DNA of 64,000 nucleotides from Algoriella xinjiangensis (GTDB lineage Bacteria; Bacteroidota; Bacteroidia; Flavobacteriales; Weeksellaceae): NCBI RefSeq assembly GCF_900115015.1, contig NZ_FOUZ01000007.1, positions 1 to 64,000 of the forward strand, read 5' to 3'. Shown piece by piece: positions 45,255 to 54,607 of this stretch (position 1 is its first letter; each line of letters starts with the position of its first letter). The notes under the pieces were generated by a model. It saw only the letters and a program-made list of their open reading frames with translations, ran no database searches and was not told where the DNA came from. The position numbers and the translations under genes were made by a program.

Positions 45255-45400
45255 TTGCCTTAATTGCTGTGCAAATATAGAAAGGTTTTTTTATTCTCCA
45301 AAACTATTTTTACAAGTTTTTAGCTAAAACAGACGTCTATTTAGATAAAGGATTGAAAATGAATTTTAAAAAAAGATTAAATTTCTTAAAAAAAATGAAT

Positions 45401-46573
45401 TTAGATCTTCATTCTTATAATTTCGCTCTTAAATTTACGTTTTAAATCTTGTCCGCAATCATAAACCATTTGTTCATTTGATGGAAATGGCGCTGTTTTT
45501 CTGTCTAACATATTTATATAATTTCGATCTAGTGAACGACGATCTCCAGAAAAACGTCCATACGAATCCGAAAAAACAAATTGGCTAACCAAGTTTTTAG
45601 ATTCTATTGCTTGCTCTTTTTGATTATCAATCAAAAAATATTGCGCTGTTATTGCCGCTTCTTTTATACGTTGCGTTTCCTCAAATCTACTTTTTACTTT
45701 TATATAACGGTCAACCATCACAGGTTTTCCATCTTTATCTTTTACAACAACTCCATTTTGCACTAATTCTTCTTTGCCGTCTACAATTTGTTTCTCAAAA
45801 TTATGAACTTCTATTTTTTCTCTTTCGGGAGAAACATTTATCGTTTCAAAACTTAGTTGAATCACATAATCGTACGATTTATTTACTTTTCCGGTATAAA
45901 ATTCTGTCCATTTAGAATCCAATCCATACGAATTAAAATCTAACAAATCTTTCTCTAACATTTTCGGAATAATCGTTTCGGTATTATTTACTAATTGAAC
46001 CAAAACCTTGTACATTCCTTTTGTTTGAGCAGAACTCATTAACGATTTTGTATTTTTATAATTCGGATAAATTGACTCTAATGTCACAAAACGATCGTAA
46101 GCCGTTTGTGCATTTATTTTACCATCTTGATTTAGAAATGAATTGGCTTCATTGTATAAAAATCCTGCATATTTTTCTTGAATCGAGTTATAAGCTTGCG
46201 AATAATCTTTGATTTTGAATGAATATTTTGTACCATTTACAACGCGTCCATCCAATCCTTGAATTGCTTTTTGACGATTTTGTAAAGTTGTAATCAATTG
46301 ATAAGCTTCTTTGTATTTTGATGGATTGCTTAAATTTTCAATCTCTTTCAACCGTATTTCATCAGCTTGTTGACCTTTATTATATGCCTCGTAAATTAAC
46401 GGAACATATTTTATTCCATTTTTTTCCGAAGGATTTTTGATATAAGCTTGATAAGATTGCTCAAAAGCTTGTTGAAAGTTACCAGAAATTAACGCTGCAT
46501 TTGCTTCTTTATATGTATTGCAATTTGCTAAAAGTAATAATATAAATGATAAAGTAAGTAGTTTTAGTTTCAT
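45401..46573 (-). CDS. Hypothetical lipoprotein with TPR-like helices
   Basis: 390 residues. Lipobox LLANC (cysteine about 18). The region 22-200 has repeated helical pairs with Y, A and L spacing like tetratricopeptides; the C-terminal half is beta-rich with VHNFEKQIVDGKEELVQNG. A role in envelope assembly is possible. No named family. Confidence 0.7.
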   Translation of the reverse strand: MKLKLLTLSFILLLLANCNTYKEANAALISGNFQQAFEQSYQAYIKNPSEKNGIKYVPLIYEAYNKGQQADEIRLKEIENLSNPSKYKEAYQLITTLQNRQKAIQGLDGRVVNGTKYSFKIKDYSQAYNSIQEKYAGFLYNEANSFLNQDGKINAQTAYDRFVTLESIYPNYKNTKSLMSSAQTKGMYKVLVQLVNNTETIIPKMLEKDLLDFNSYGLDSKWTEFYTGKVNKSYDYVIQLSFETINVSPEREKIEVHNFEKQIVDGKEELVQNGVVVKDKDGKPVMVDRYIKVKSRFEETQRIKEAAITAQYFLIDNQKEQAIESKNLVSQFVFSDSYGRFSGDRRSLDRNYINMLDRKTAPFPSNEQMVYDCGQDLKRKFKSEIIRMKI

Positions 46574-46604
46574 TCAAATAGAGTTTATATTCTGTGGCAA
46601 ATAA

Positions 46605-46636
46605 ACAAAAAGAAAGCCAAATAAATTTGGCTTTTC
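46605..46636 (-). terminator. Terminator of xpt
   Basis: AAAGCCAAA (46613-46621) and TTTGGCTTT (46626-46634); T run on the minus strand. Confidence 0.75.
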
Positions 46637-46640
46637 GTTT

Positions 46641-47210
46641 CTATTCTTCAAATTTGATTAAATCGTTTCCTAAAGTTTTCACTCTAACCAACGACTCAAC
46701 TCTAATATTTTCGTTTAATAAACGATCGCGTCCTTCTTGAAAAGATTTTTCGATAATAAATCCCATTCCCAAAAGATTTGCTCCAGCTTGATCAATTAAG
46801 TTTTTAACACCCAAAGCTGCATTTCCGTTGGCTAAAAAATCATCAATAAAAATAACGTTATCATTTTCATTTAAAAATTTATTGCTCACACAAACATCGT
46901 ACGTACGGTCTTTTGTAAACGAATATACTTGTGTCGCCAACATATCCGACATTGTTTTAGGTTTCGCTTTTTTAACAAAAACAACAGGCAATTCTAATTC
47001 CAAACCAACCATAATTGCAGGTGCAATTCCGCTGGCTTCTATGGTTACAATTTTATTGATGTTTAAATCGGAAAAACGTTTTACAAATTCCGACGCAATT
47101 GCTTTCATTAATATCGGATCCATTTGATGATTGATAAAACTATCTACCTTCAAAATTCCTCCATCGAAACTTTTTCCGTCCTTCAGAATTCTTTCTTTTA
47201 AAAGTTCCAT
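46641..47210 (-). CDS. xpt: Xanthine phosphoribosyltransferase
   Basis: 189 residues. [15 protein letters not shown] and [13 protein letters not shown] are Xpt signatures; the PRPP-binding loop is [14 protein letters not shown] (about 123-136). Converts xanthine and PRPP to XMP. It follows guaA (XMP to GMP), which fits purine salvage. A hairpin at 47238-47267 lies between, so they may be separate transcripts. No purine riboswitch seen. Confidence 0.92.
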   Translation of the reverse strand: MELLKERILKDGKSFDGGILKVDSFINHQMDPILMKAIASEFVKRFSDLNINKIVTIEASGIAPAIMVGLELELPVVFVKKAKPKTMSDMLATQVYSFTKDRTYDVCVSNKFLNENDNVIFIDDFLANGNAALGVKNLIDQAGANLLGMGFIIEKSFQEGRDRLLNENIRVESLVRVKTLGNDLIKFEE

Positions 47211-47237
47211 TTATCTATTTAGTTTTTAAAGTTTACA

Positions 47238-47267
47238 AAGAAAAAAGCCAGCACTTAGGCTGACTTT
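47238..47267 (-). terminator. Terminator of guaA
   Basis: AGCCAGC (47246-47252) against GCTGACT (47259-47265 region), with one mismatch; minus strand goes on into T-rich DNA. Weaker than others here. Confidence 0.6.
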
Positions 47268-47282
47268 ATATATTTTTTTAGT

Positions 47283-48815
47283 TTATTCCCACTCGATAGT
47301 TGCAGGTGGTTTTGAACTGATATCGTAAGCTACACGGTTAATTCCTTTCACTTCGTTGATGATTCTATTCGAAACTAATTCTAAAAATTCGTATGGTAAT
47401 TTTGACCAAGTTGCAGTCATAAAATCAATTGTATTTGCAGATCGTACAACCGCAGTATATTCGTACGTACGCTCGTCTCCCATTACACCAACTGATTTTA
47501 CAGGTAATAAAACTACGAATGCTTGCGAAACTTCGTCGTATAAATTATGTGCATATAACTCATCAATAAAAATTTGATCAGCTTCTTGTAAAATTTTCAC
47601 TTTTTCTTCGTCAACTTCCCCTAAAATACGGATTCCTAATCCTGGTCCTGGGAAAGGATGACGGTAAACTAATTCGCGTGGAATACCTAATTCTACTCCA
47701 ACTTTACGAACTTCGTCTTTAAATAATTCGCGTAAAGGTTCTAGCAATTGCAACTTCATATCGTCTGGTAAACCACCAACATTATGATGCGATTTGATTG
47801 TTGCAGAAGGTCCTTTTACTGATTGCGACTCGATAACATCAGGATAAATAGTTCCTTGCGCTAAGAAAGCAGCGTCGTCAAAAGTCTTAGATTCTTCATC
47901 AAAAACAGCTACGAAATCTTTACCAATAGCTTTACGTTTTGCTTCTGGCTCGTCGATACCTTTTAAACTTGTTAAAAAACGATCACCAGCATCAACCATT
48001 TTGATGTTCATGTTGAAGTGTTTTCCGTAATTTTCCATTACTTTTTTTCCTTCATCTTTTCTCAACAAACCTGTATCAACAAAAATACAATTCAATTGAT
48101 CTCCAATTGCACGGTGAATTAAAACTGCAGCAACAGAAGAATCTACTCCTCCCGAAAGACCTAAAATTACTTTTTTGTCTCCAACTACACTTTTAATACG
48201 CGCTATTTCTGTATCAATAAAATCAGAAAGCACCCAATTTTTTTCTGCATTACAAATTCCAAAAACAAAGTTTTCTAACATTACAGATCCAAACTCAGTA
48301 TGTGTAACTTCTGGATGAAACTGAACTGCGTAAATCTTACTTTCTTCGTTTGCTAAAGCTGCTATATCAATATTTGATTTTCCTGAAACTGTGAAACCAG
48401 TTGGCACCGTCATTACTTCATCAAAGTGACTCATCCAAACTGTTGATGTTTCTGGAACACCTGTAAATAAACTGTTTTGTGTTAAAACTGTTAATTCTGA
48501 TTTTCCATATTCACCTTTTTCACCTTTTTTTACTTCTCCTCCTAATAAGTGAGAAATCAACTGCATTCCGTAGCATATTCCTAAAACAGGAACGCCTAAC
48601 TCAAACAATTCTTTATCAACTAAAGCTGCCTCATCTCCAAAAACTGAAGAAGGACCACCTGATAAAATAATTCCTTTTGGATTGTGTTTTTTAATTTCTT
48701 CGATTGAAGTATTGAAGGGAATAATTTCTGTGTAAACTCCAAATTCTCGAATTCGACGCGCAATTAACTGGTTATACTGCGAGCCAAAATCTAAAATAAT
48801 AATTCCTTGCGTCAT
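47283..48815 (-). CDS. guaA: GMP synthase (glutamine-hydrolysing)
   Basis: 510 residues. Class I glutaminase (1-190) with nucleophile C in LGICYGMQL and H/E in VQFHPEVTHTE; ATP pyrophosphatase domain with PP-loop GLSGGVDSS; C-terminal dimerisation domain ending KPPATIEWE. Converts XMP to GMP. Full length. Confidence 0.97.
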   Translation of the reverse strand: MTQGIIILDFGSQYNQLIARRIREFGVYTEIIPFNTSIEEIKKHNPKGIILSGGPSSVFGDEAALVDKELFELGVPVLGICYGMQLISHLLGGEVKKGEKGEYGKSELTVLTQNSLFTGVPETSTVWMSHFDEVMTVPTGFTVSGKSNIDIAALANEESKIYAVQFHPEVTHTEFGSVMLENFVFGICNAEKNWVLSDFIDTEIARIKSVVGDKKVILGLSGGVDSSVAAVLIHRAIGDQLNCIFVDTGLLRKDEGKKVMENYGKHFNMNIKMVDAGDRFLTSLKGIDEPEAKRKAIGKDFVAVFDEESKTFDDAAFLAQGTIYPDVIESQSVKGPSATIKSHHNVGGLPDDMKLQLLEPLRELFKDEVRKVGVELGIPRELVYRHPFPGPGLGIRILGEVDEEKVKILQEADQIFIDELYAHNLYDEVSQAFVVLLPVKSVGVMGDERTYEYTAVVRSANTIDFMTATWSKLPYEFLELVSNRIINEVKGINRVAYDISSKPPATIEWE

Positions 48816-48831
48816 TGTGTTTGTCTTTGTG

Positions 48832-48862
48832 CAAAATTAATAGGAATTCGGCTTTAATCCAA
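48832..48862 (-). promoter_or_regulatory. Promoter of guaA
   Basis: Minus strand TTGG (48859-48862), 20-base spacer, TAATTTTG (48832-48839), 17 bases before the start. Confidence 0.55.
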
Positions 48863-48991
48863 TTTTATTGCAACCAAAATTTATCATGCTTAAAATCCTT
48901 CGGTAAAAATCATCAATTCGCCTCAAATCTTAATTTTAAAGTCACTTTTAATTGAGATTTTAACGTTATTTTCGAAAATCAAATATATCAC

Positions 48992-49753
48992 ATGAAAAAA
49001 ATTATATTTACCATCTTAACCACTTTTACATTAACAACTATGGCAAATGCTCAAAAAATAATTGCACATCGCGGACATTGGAATACAGAAAATAATGCGC
49101 AAAACTCAATAAAATCACTAAAATCTGCGCAAGAAATAAATGCGCATGGTTCTGAATTTGATGTTTTGATTAGTGCTGATGATGTTTTGATGATTAATCA
49201 TGATGATCATTACCAAGGTCATACAATTGAGAAATCTACGGTTGCTATTTTAAAGGAATTGAAATTACCAAATGGTGAAAACATGCCGACTTTAGACGAT
49301 TATTTTGCCCAAGGAAAAAAAAATCCTGATGTAAAATTGATTTTAGAACTAAAACCACATAGTTCTAAAATAAATGAAGATCGCGCAGTAAAAAAAGTGA
49401 TTGAAACTATTGCTAAAAATGATATTCATAACCAAATTGAAATTATATCGTTTAGCCAAAATATTTGTAATCAATTTACAGCTTTAGCTCCTCAATTTCA
49501 TGTTTCATATTTAGCTGGAGATTTGTCGCCAAAAGAAGTGAAAGAAAAAGGTTGGAACGGAATTGATTATCATTATAGTGTATTTCAAAAAAATCCGAGT
49601 TGGGTAAAAGAAGCCAAAGAATTAGGTCTTTTAGTAAATGTTTGGACGGTAAATGAGCCAAAAGTAATGCAAGAAATGATTGATTTACAAGTTGATTATA
49701 TTACAACAGATAAACCTTTACTGTTAAAAGAAATTTTAGATGAAAAAAATTAG
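48992..49753 (+). CDS. Secreted glycerophosphodiester phosphodiesterase
   Basis: 253 residues. Signal peptide 1-20 (TMANAQ). GDPD TIM-barrel with catalytic IAHRGHWNTENN, E and D in SEFDVLISADDVLMINHDD, and KLILELKPH. Hydrolyses glycerophosphodiesters in the periplasm. Confidence 0.9.
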   Translation: MKKIIFTILTTFTLTTMANAQKIIAHRGHWNTENNAQNSIKSLKSAQEINAHGSEFDVLISADDVLMINHDDHYQGHTIEKSTVAILKELKLPNGENMPTLDDYFAQGKKNPDVKLILELKPHSSKINEDRAVKKVIETIAKNDIHNQIEIISFSQNICNQFTALAPQFHVSYLAGDLSPKEVKEKGWNGIDYHYSVFQKNPSWVKEAKELGLLVNVWTVNEPKVMQEMIDLQVDYITTDKPLLLKEILDEKN

Positions 49754-49782
49754 TACATTTCATAAATATTAAAAATTATTTA

Positions 49783-50274
49783 ATGTCCTATAACAATTCG
49801 TTCGAAATTTATTCTTTCACGCAATTAAATGAAATACATAAACAATCTATCTATAAGCTTTGGAACGCAGAATATCCAGAAAAATTAGGCTTTAAAAATG
49901 ATGATGAATTAAATAATTATTTGAGAAATTTAATCAATCCTATGCATTTTTTTATGGTTGATGAAAAAAGCCAAATACAAGGTTGGTCCGTAATTTTTGA
50001 AAGAGATTATGAGAAATGGTTTGCTATAATTATTAACAGCGATTATCATAAAATTGGTTTAGGTAAAAAGATGTTAGACCGCTTGAAAATATATACGAAC
50101 GAACTAAATGGTTGGGTTATTGACCATCAAAATGAAGTAAAATTAAACGGTGAAATTTATAATTCTCCGTTAAATTTTTATCTGAAAAATAATTTTAAAG
50201 AAATCACCGAAAATCGATTAGAATTGGATAAAATTTCTGCCGTTAAGATAAATTGGAAAGAATTACAACAATAA
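49783..50274 (+). CDS. GNAT-fold acetyltransferase-like protein
   Basis: 163 residues. The acetyl-CoA loop is weak but visible (DYHKIGLGKKMLDRLK, a Q/RxxGxG/A-like turn), with WSVIFERDYEKWFAIIIN strands before it. Substrate unknown. It follows the GDPD gene by 29 bases and may be co-transcribed. Confidence 0.7.
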   Translation: MSYNNSFEIYSFTQLNEIHKQSIYKLWNAEYPEKLGFKNDDELNNYLRNLINPMHFFMVDEKSQIQGWSVIFERDYEKWFAIIINSDYHKIGLGKKMLDRLKIYTNELNGWVIDHQNEVKLNGEIYNSPLNFYLKNNFKEITENRLELDKISAVKINWKELQQ

Positions 50275-50305
50275 AAAAAGAGAAGCTGATTAGCTTCTCT
50301 TTTCT
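50274..50305. terminator. Shared terminator, GNAT / mtgA genes
   Basis: AGAGAAGCT (50279-50287), short loop, AGCTTCTCT (50292-50300), T and A runs. Confidence 0.85.
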
Positions 50306-50308
50306 ATT

Positions 50309-50980
50309 TTATTCTCCAATTACTTTTTCTAAATCTGCACTACCTTGTATATTTCGCATTTGTCTTTCGATATGACTCGCGCGTTTACTGATAAAAGGTG
50401 AAGGTGGATTTACATTATATTTTCGAGGAAGTGGCAAAGCCGCCGCAATACGAGCCGCTTCGTTCTTCGTTAAATCTTTTGCTGGTTTATTAAAATAATA
50501 TTCGGAAGCTGCTTCTACTCCAAAAACACCAATTCCCATTTCAGATGTATTTAAATACATTTCTAAAATGCGTTGTTTTCCCCAAATTTTTTCAATCATA
50601 AATGTAAAATAGACTTCTAAACCTTTTCTTAGCCAAGAGCGACCTTGCCATAAAAAGACATTTTTAGCTACTTGTTGAGAAATTGTAGAACCTCCACGCA
50701 ATTTTTTTCCTTCCTTATTTTTCTCAATTGCTTCTTGTATTCCATCTATATCAAAACCATTGTGAACCGGGAATTTTTGATCTTCGGAACCAATTACAGC
50801 CAATTTTATATTTCGTCCCATTTCGTTATACGAAATATAATCTCGGTTAAATTTACCTTGTTCGACCATTTGTTGAACTTGTGTAATTGTAAAAGGTGGA
50901 TTAATCCATTTTAAAACAACTATATATAATAGATGTGCTACAAAAAGATAAAGAATTACTTTACGAATAAATTTAAACAT
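50309..50980 (-). CDS. mtgA: Monofunctional peptidoglycan glycosyltransferase
   Basis: 223 residues. One N-terminal membrane helix (about 8-25) and a GT51 domain with the catalytic glutamate in GSEDQKFPVHNGFD, GGSTISQQVAKN and the RILEMYLNTSEMG motif. Polymerises lipid II into glycan strands at the inner membrane. Confidence 0.93.
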   Translation of the reverse strand: MFKFIRKVILYLFVAHLLYIVVLKWINPPFTITQVQQMVEQGKFNRDYISYNEMGRNIKLAVIGSEDQKFPVHNGFDIDGIQEAIEKNKEGKKLRGGSTISQQVAKNVFLWQGRSWLRKGLEVYFTFMIEKIWGKQRILEMYLNTSEMGIGVFGVEAASEYYFNKPAKDLTKNEAARIAAALPLPRKYNVNPPSPFISKRASHIERQMRNIQGSADLEKVIGE

Positions 50981-51099
50981 TATTTGATCTTAAATTGAAA
51001 GCAAAGTTAGCGGAAAATCTGAATTCTTAAAATAAAAAATGAAGTGTTTTTAGATTCTTAAATGTAATAAAATTATTTATTCCGCTTAAATTATTTCAT

Positions 51100-51126
51100 A
51101 AAAAAAGCAGCCAATTGGCTGCTTTT
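51100..51126 (-). terminator. Terminator of the glutamate-synthase-like gene
   Basis: AAAAGCAGCCAATTGGCTGCTTTT (51103-51126 as a palindrome), T run on the minus strand. Confidence 0.85.
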
Positions 51127-51150
51127 AATGTATATTATTTTTATTAAAAA

Positions 51151-52731
51151 TTAGTTTCTCAATAAAGCTCTTTCTCTTACTTCAACCAAAACTTGTTCTG
51201 CTGTTTTACCAATATAGCTACCTTCTTCTACGATAGGATATAATTGATCGTAAGCCATAACTTTTGTATTATCGATACGTAAATTAACGTGCGCACGGTT
51301 AAAATCACGGTGAGATTTTACACCCGTAGCAGAAATTAATTCAGATAAAATATGCATTGTTTTCTTGTGGAAATTATACATACGAACAGATTTATCTTGT
51401 ACATCTAAACCTTTCATCAAATCACGATCTTGTGTTGCCACACCAACCGGACACGTATTTGTGTTACACTGTAAAGCTTGAATACAACCAACAGCCATCA
51501 TCATAGCACGAGCAGAATAAACTAAATCTGCACCAATTGCCATAGAACGCGCAATATGGAAAGATGAAATAATTTTACCTGAAGCCACAACACGAATATC
51601 TTTTTTTAGATTATAACCACGTAATGTGTCAACAGCAAATGCTAAACCATCTAATAAAGGCATTCCTAATGAGTTCGAAAATTCTACAGGAGCTGCTCCT
51701 GTTCCTCCTTCACCACCATCAATTGCGATATAATCTGGTTTGATCCCCGTTTTTATCATTGCTTCACATATCTCTATAAACTCACGCTTGATACCGATAC
51801 ATAATTTAAAACCAACTGGTTTTCCTCCTGATAATTCTCTTAATCGCTTAATAAAATGTAACATACCCTCTGCATCAGAAAAAGCTGAGTGAGATGGAGG
51901 CGAATCTACAGTTGTATATGGTTCTACAGCACGAATTGCTGCAATTTCTGGTGTATTTTTATTTGCTGGCAAAATTCCTCCGTGACCTGGTTTTGCACCT
52001 TGAGAAATTTTTAATTCAATCATTTTTACATTTGGTAAACTTGCACGTTCTACATATTTATCTGGATCAAAACCACCATCGGCAGCACGACATCCAAAAT
52101 AACCTGTACCAATTTGCCAAATTAAATCTCCACCTGGCTCTAAGTGATAAGGAGAAATTCCTCCTTCACCCGTATTGTGTGCAAAGTTCCCCATTTTAGC
52201 ACCTTTGTTCATTGCTAAAACTGCATTTTCACTTAAAGAACCAAATGACATTGCAGAAATATTTAATAAACTTGCTAAATAAGGTTGTTTACATTCGCTA
52301 CCACCAACTTTTACACGAGGATCATCAGCATGTTTGATTTTTCCTGCATACATAGAGTGATTCAACCATTCGTAACCTGGTTGATAAACGTCCAATTGTG
52401 TACCAAATGGAACAGTGTCGATTACATTTTTTGCACGACGATACACCATACTACGCATCAAACGATCAATAGGTTTACCTTCAGTATCCGTTTCTACGAA
52501 ATACTGCATAATTTCTGGACGAATGCTTTCTAACAAATAACGTCCATGCCCTACAACAGGAAAATTTCTTCTAATTGCATGTTTTGTTTGCGTCATATCC
52601 GCAATACCTAATCCAATTACAGGAAGAACTATGATTAACGACCATAAAATGCCTGGCCAATAATAAGCAATTACACCTATTGCAATAAGGGTAATAATAG
52701 ATCCTACTACGAAAAGTTGTCTTACTTTCAT
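51151..52731 (-). CDS. FMN-binding glutamate-synthase-family protein
   Basis: 526 residues. Two N-terminal membrane helices (about 5-45), then a GltB-like FMN/Fe-S TIM barrel: NISAMSFGSLSENA, GGISPYHLEPGGDLIWQIGTGYFGCR, IAIDGGEGGTGAAPVEF and a cluster motif CIQALQCNTNTCPVG. The glutaminase domain of real GOGAT is absent, so the true reaction is unknown. Probably attached to the inner membrane. Confidence 0.88.
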   Translation of the reverse strand: MKVRQLFVVGSIITLIAIGVIAYYWPGILWSLIIVLPVIGLGIADMTQTKHAIRRNFPVVGHGRYLLESIRPEIMQYFVETDTEGKPIDRLMRSMVYRRAKNVIDTVPFGTQLDVYQPGYEWLNHSMYAGKIKHADDPRVKVGGSECKQPYLASLLNISAMSFGSLSENAVLAMNKGAKMGNFAHNTGEGGISPYHLEPGGDLIWQIGTGYFGCRAADGGFDPDKYVERASLPNVKMIELKISQGAKPGHGGILPANKNTPEIAAIRAVEPYTTVDSPPSHSAFSDAEGMLHFIKRLRELSGGKPVGFKLCIGIKREFIEICEAMIKTGIKPDYIAIDGGEGGTGAAPVEFSNSLGMPLLDGLAFAVDTLRGYNLKKDIRVVASGKIISSFHIARSMAIGADLVYSARAMMMAVGCIQALQCNTNTCPVGVATQDRDLMKGLDVQDKSVRMYNFHKKTMHILSELISATGVKSHRDFNRAHVNLRIDNTKVMAYDQLYPIVEEGSYIGKTAEQVLVEVRERALLRN

Positions 52732-52964
52732 GAGTAAAAATTTAAATGATTTTGATTAAAAATTTGGTTTCAAATATATCTAAAAAAACTTGGTTTAAGC
52801 CTTTAATTTTGAAAATAATTTCTTTTAATATCTTGATTTCAAACGTTAGAGAAATAGATCGATTTTAGATTAAATAACAATTATCTAATGTCGTGAAATA
52901 AAATGAAATTTAACACGATTTTCTTTAAAAGATGCTCAACATTTTAACGAGAACTTTAAACGAA

Positions 52965-54548
52965 TCATTCTTTATAAACTCTCGTCAAATCCAATAATTT
53001 GATTGGTCCCATCGAAAAATTCTTTACATTTTTATTCAAAAATAACGTTGTTTGATCATAAAATAAAGGTAAAATTGGTGCAGTCTGCATCATTATCTCA
53101 TCCATTTGTTGATAAGTAGCTGCTCGTTCGTCAGGATTATTGATTAAAAATGATTTTTCGTACAACTGATCAAACACTACATTTTTGAAATGTGAGTAAT
53201 TTGGACCTTCTGGCGCAAAGTTTTTACTATAATATAAAGACAAAAAGTTTTCGGCATCCGGATAATCTGCACCCCAATTGGCTCTAAATAATGTAAATTT
53301 ACCAGTCGCTTTACCATCGCGCATAGTTGGTCCAGGCACAACATTTACCTGTATTGGCAAACCAAGTTTTGCCATTTCTGCTGCAATATATTCGCAAATA
53401 TCTACATATTCTTGCACAGTTGTCAATTCAATCGGTTCAATTTTTCCTTTAGCTTTTTTATAGCTATTGATTAACTCGCGTGCTTTTTCGGGATTAAATG
53501 GATAACCACTTTTAGCTGAATAACCTGGTAAGCCTTTCGGAATAAATCCGCCATCCGCAGGAAAAGCTTGTCCTTTCATCATATACTTGATAATTTTGTC
53601 TTTATTAATGCCATAATTTAACGCTTGACGCAATTTTAAATCTATTGCATTTGGTGCATCAAGGTAAAAACATAAATAAACTGTACTTAGATATGGAACT
53701 TTCTGAATGATTAAACGATCTGCATATTTTGGATTAAGATCTCCAATTGGATTTAGAATTTCGTCTTTGTACGATGGATCTAAATCTGCCATCATATCAA
53801 GATTTCCTTTAATTAATTCTAAAAATTCTGAATTTTTTTCGGGTAAAAAAGTCAAATTAACAGCTTCTAAATATGGTAAACGTTGTCCTTTTTCGTCATA
53901 TTCAAAATACAACGGATTTTTTCTGAAAACCATTTTTACATTGTCCTCCCAAATTTTAAACTGAAAAGGTCCAGTTCCGATTGGATGATTTAGAAATTCT
54001 TTATTTCCGTTTTTAAATAATTCTTTTGGTACAACCGAAGCATATTTCATCGATACTAATCCAAGAAATGGAGGAAAAGCTTCTTTTAATTTTATCTCAA
54101 AAATTGTATCATTTACAGCTTTATACGAATCTATATTATTCATAATCCATCCGCCAGAACCTCCAGCTTTTGGATCTTTTAATCGATCAAAACTAAAAAC
54201 AAAATCATTTGCATTGACAAGTCGCGTAGAATCTTTTCCGAAAATTGGATGTTTGTGAAAGTAAATATCATTGCGAAGTGTAAAAGAATATGTTTTTCCA
54301 TCTTCCGAAATTTCCCATGATTTGGCTAAATCTGGTTGAATTTCTAATTGATTATCAATTTTAACTAAACTATTGTAAATCAAATTACAAGCCCAACTAT
54401 TGGCTTGCGTACGCGCATTGATAGGATCGAGCGACGAAATATTATCGTAACGATTTAATTTAAATACTTTTTTCTCATCAATTTCGATTTTCTTAGAACA
54501 CGAAAAAGCGGTAAACATTAAGAGGATGTAAATAAAGTATTTAGTCAT
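52965..54548 (-). CDS. Extracellular solute-binding lipoprotein, peptide/nickel family 5
   Basis: 527 residues. Lipobox TAFSC (C17) and the SBP_bac_5 fold: YSFTLRNDIYFHKHPIFG, VVPKELFKNG, HPIGTGPFQFKIWEDN. Binds oligopeptides or similar for an ABC importer whose permease and ATPase are not in view. Divergent from mtaB. The 233-base gap before the upstream gene holds no gene. Confidence 0.9.
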   Translation of the reverse strand: MTKYFIYILLMFTAFSCSKKIEIDEKKVFKLNRYDNISSLDPINARTQANSWACNLIYNSLVKIDNQLEIQPDLAKSWEISEDGKTYSFTLRNDIYFHKHPIFGKDSTRLVNANDFVFSFDRLKDPKAGGSGGWIMNNIDSYKAVNDTIFEIKLKEAFPPFLGLVSMKYASVVPKELFKNGNKEFLNHPIGTGPFQFKIWEDNVKMVFRKNPLYFEYDEKGQRLPYLEAVNLTFLPEKNSEFLELIKGNLDMMADLDPSYKDEILNPIGDLNPKYADRLIIQKVPYLSTVYLCFYLDAPNAIDLKLRQALNYGINKDKIIKYMMKGQAFPADGGFIPKGLPGYSAKSGYPFNPEKARELINSYKKAKGKIEPIELTTVQEYVDICEYIAAEMAKLGLPIQVNVVPGPTMRDGKATGKFTLFRANWGADYPDAENFLSLYYSKNFAPEGPNYSHFKNVVFDQLYEKSFLINNPDERAATYQQMDEIMMQTAPILPLFYDQTTLFLNKNVKNFSMGPIKLLDLTRVYKE

Positions 54549-54594
54549 GATGAAAAGCTGATTTTTTTATGTTTCAAAACTATGGATAATTTCT

Positions 54595-54602
54595 TAAATT
54601 TG
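54595..54602 (+). promoter_or_regulatory. Bacteroidota -7 box of mtaB
   Basis: TAAATTTG, exact to TAnnTTTG, ending 5 bases before the ATG at 54608; a nearly leaderless transcript is implied. Confidence 0.45.
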
Positions 54603-54607
54603 CAGCT

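Noticed and set aside
47211-47282. Purine riboswitch near xpt-guaA
   Set aside because: The gap holds only a terminator-like hairpin; no three-way junction with conserved purine-aptamer loops.
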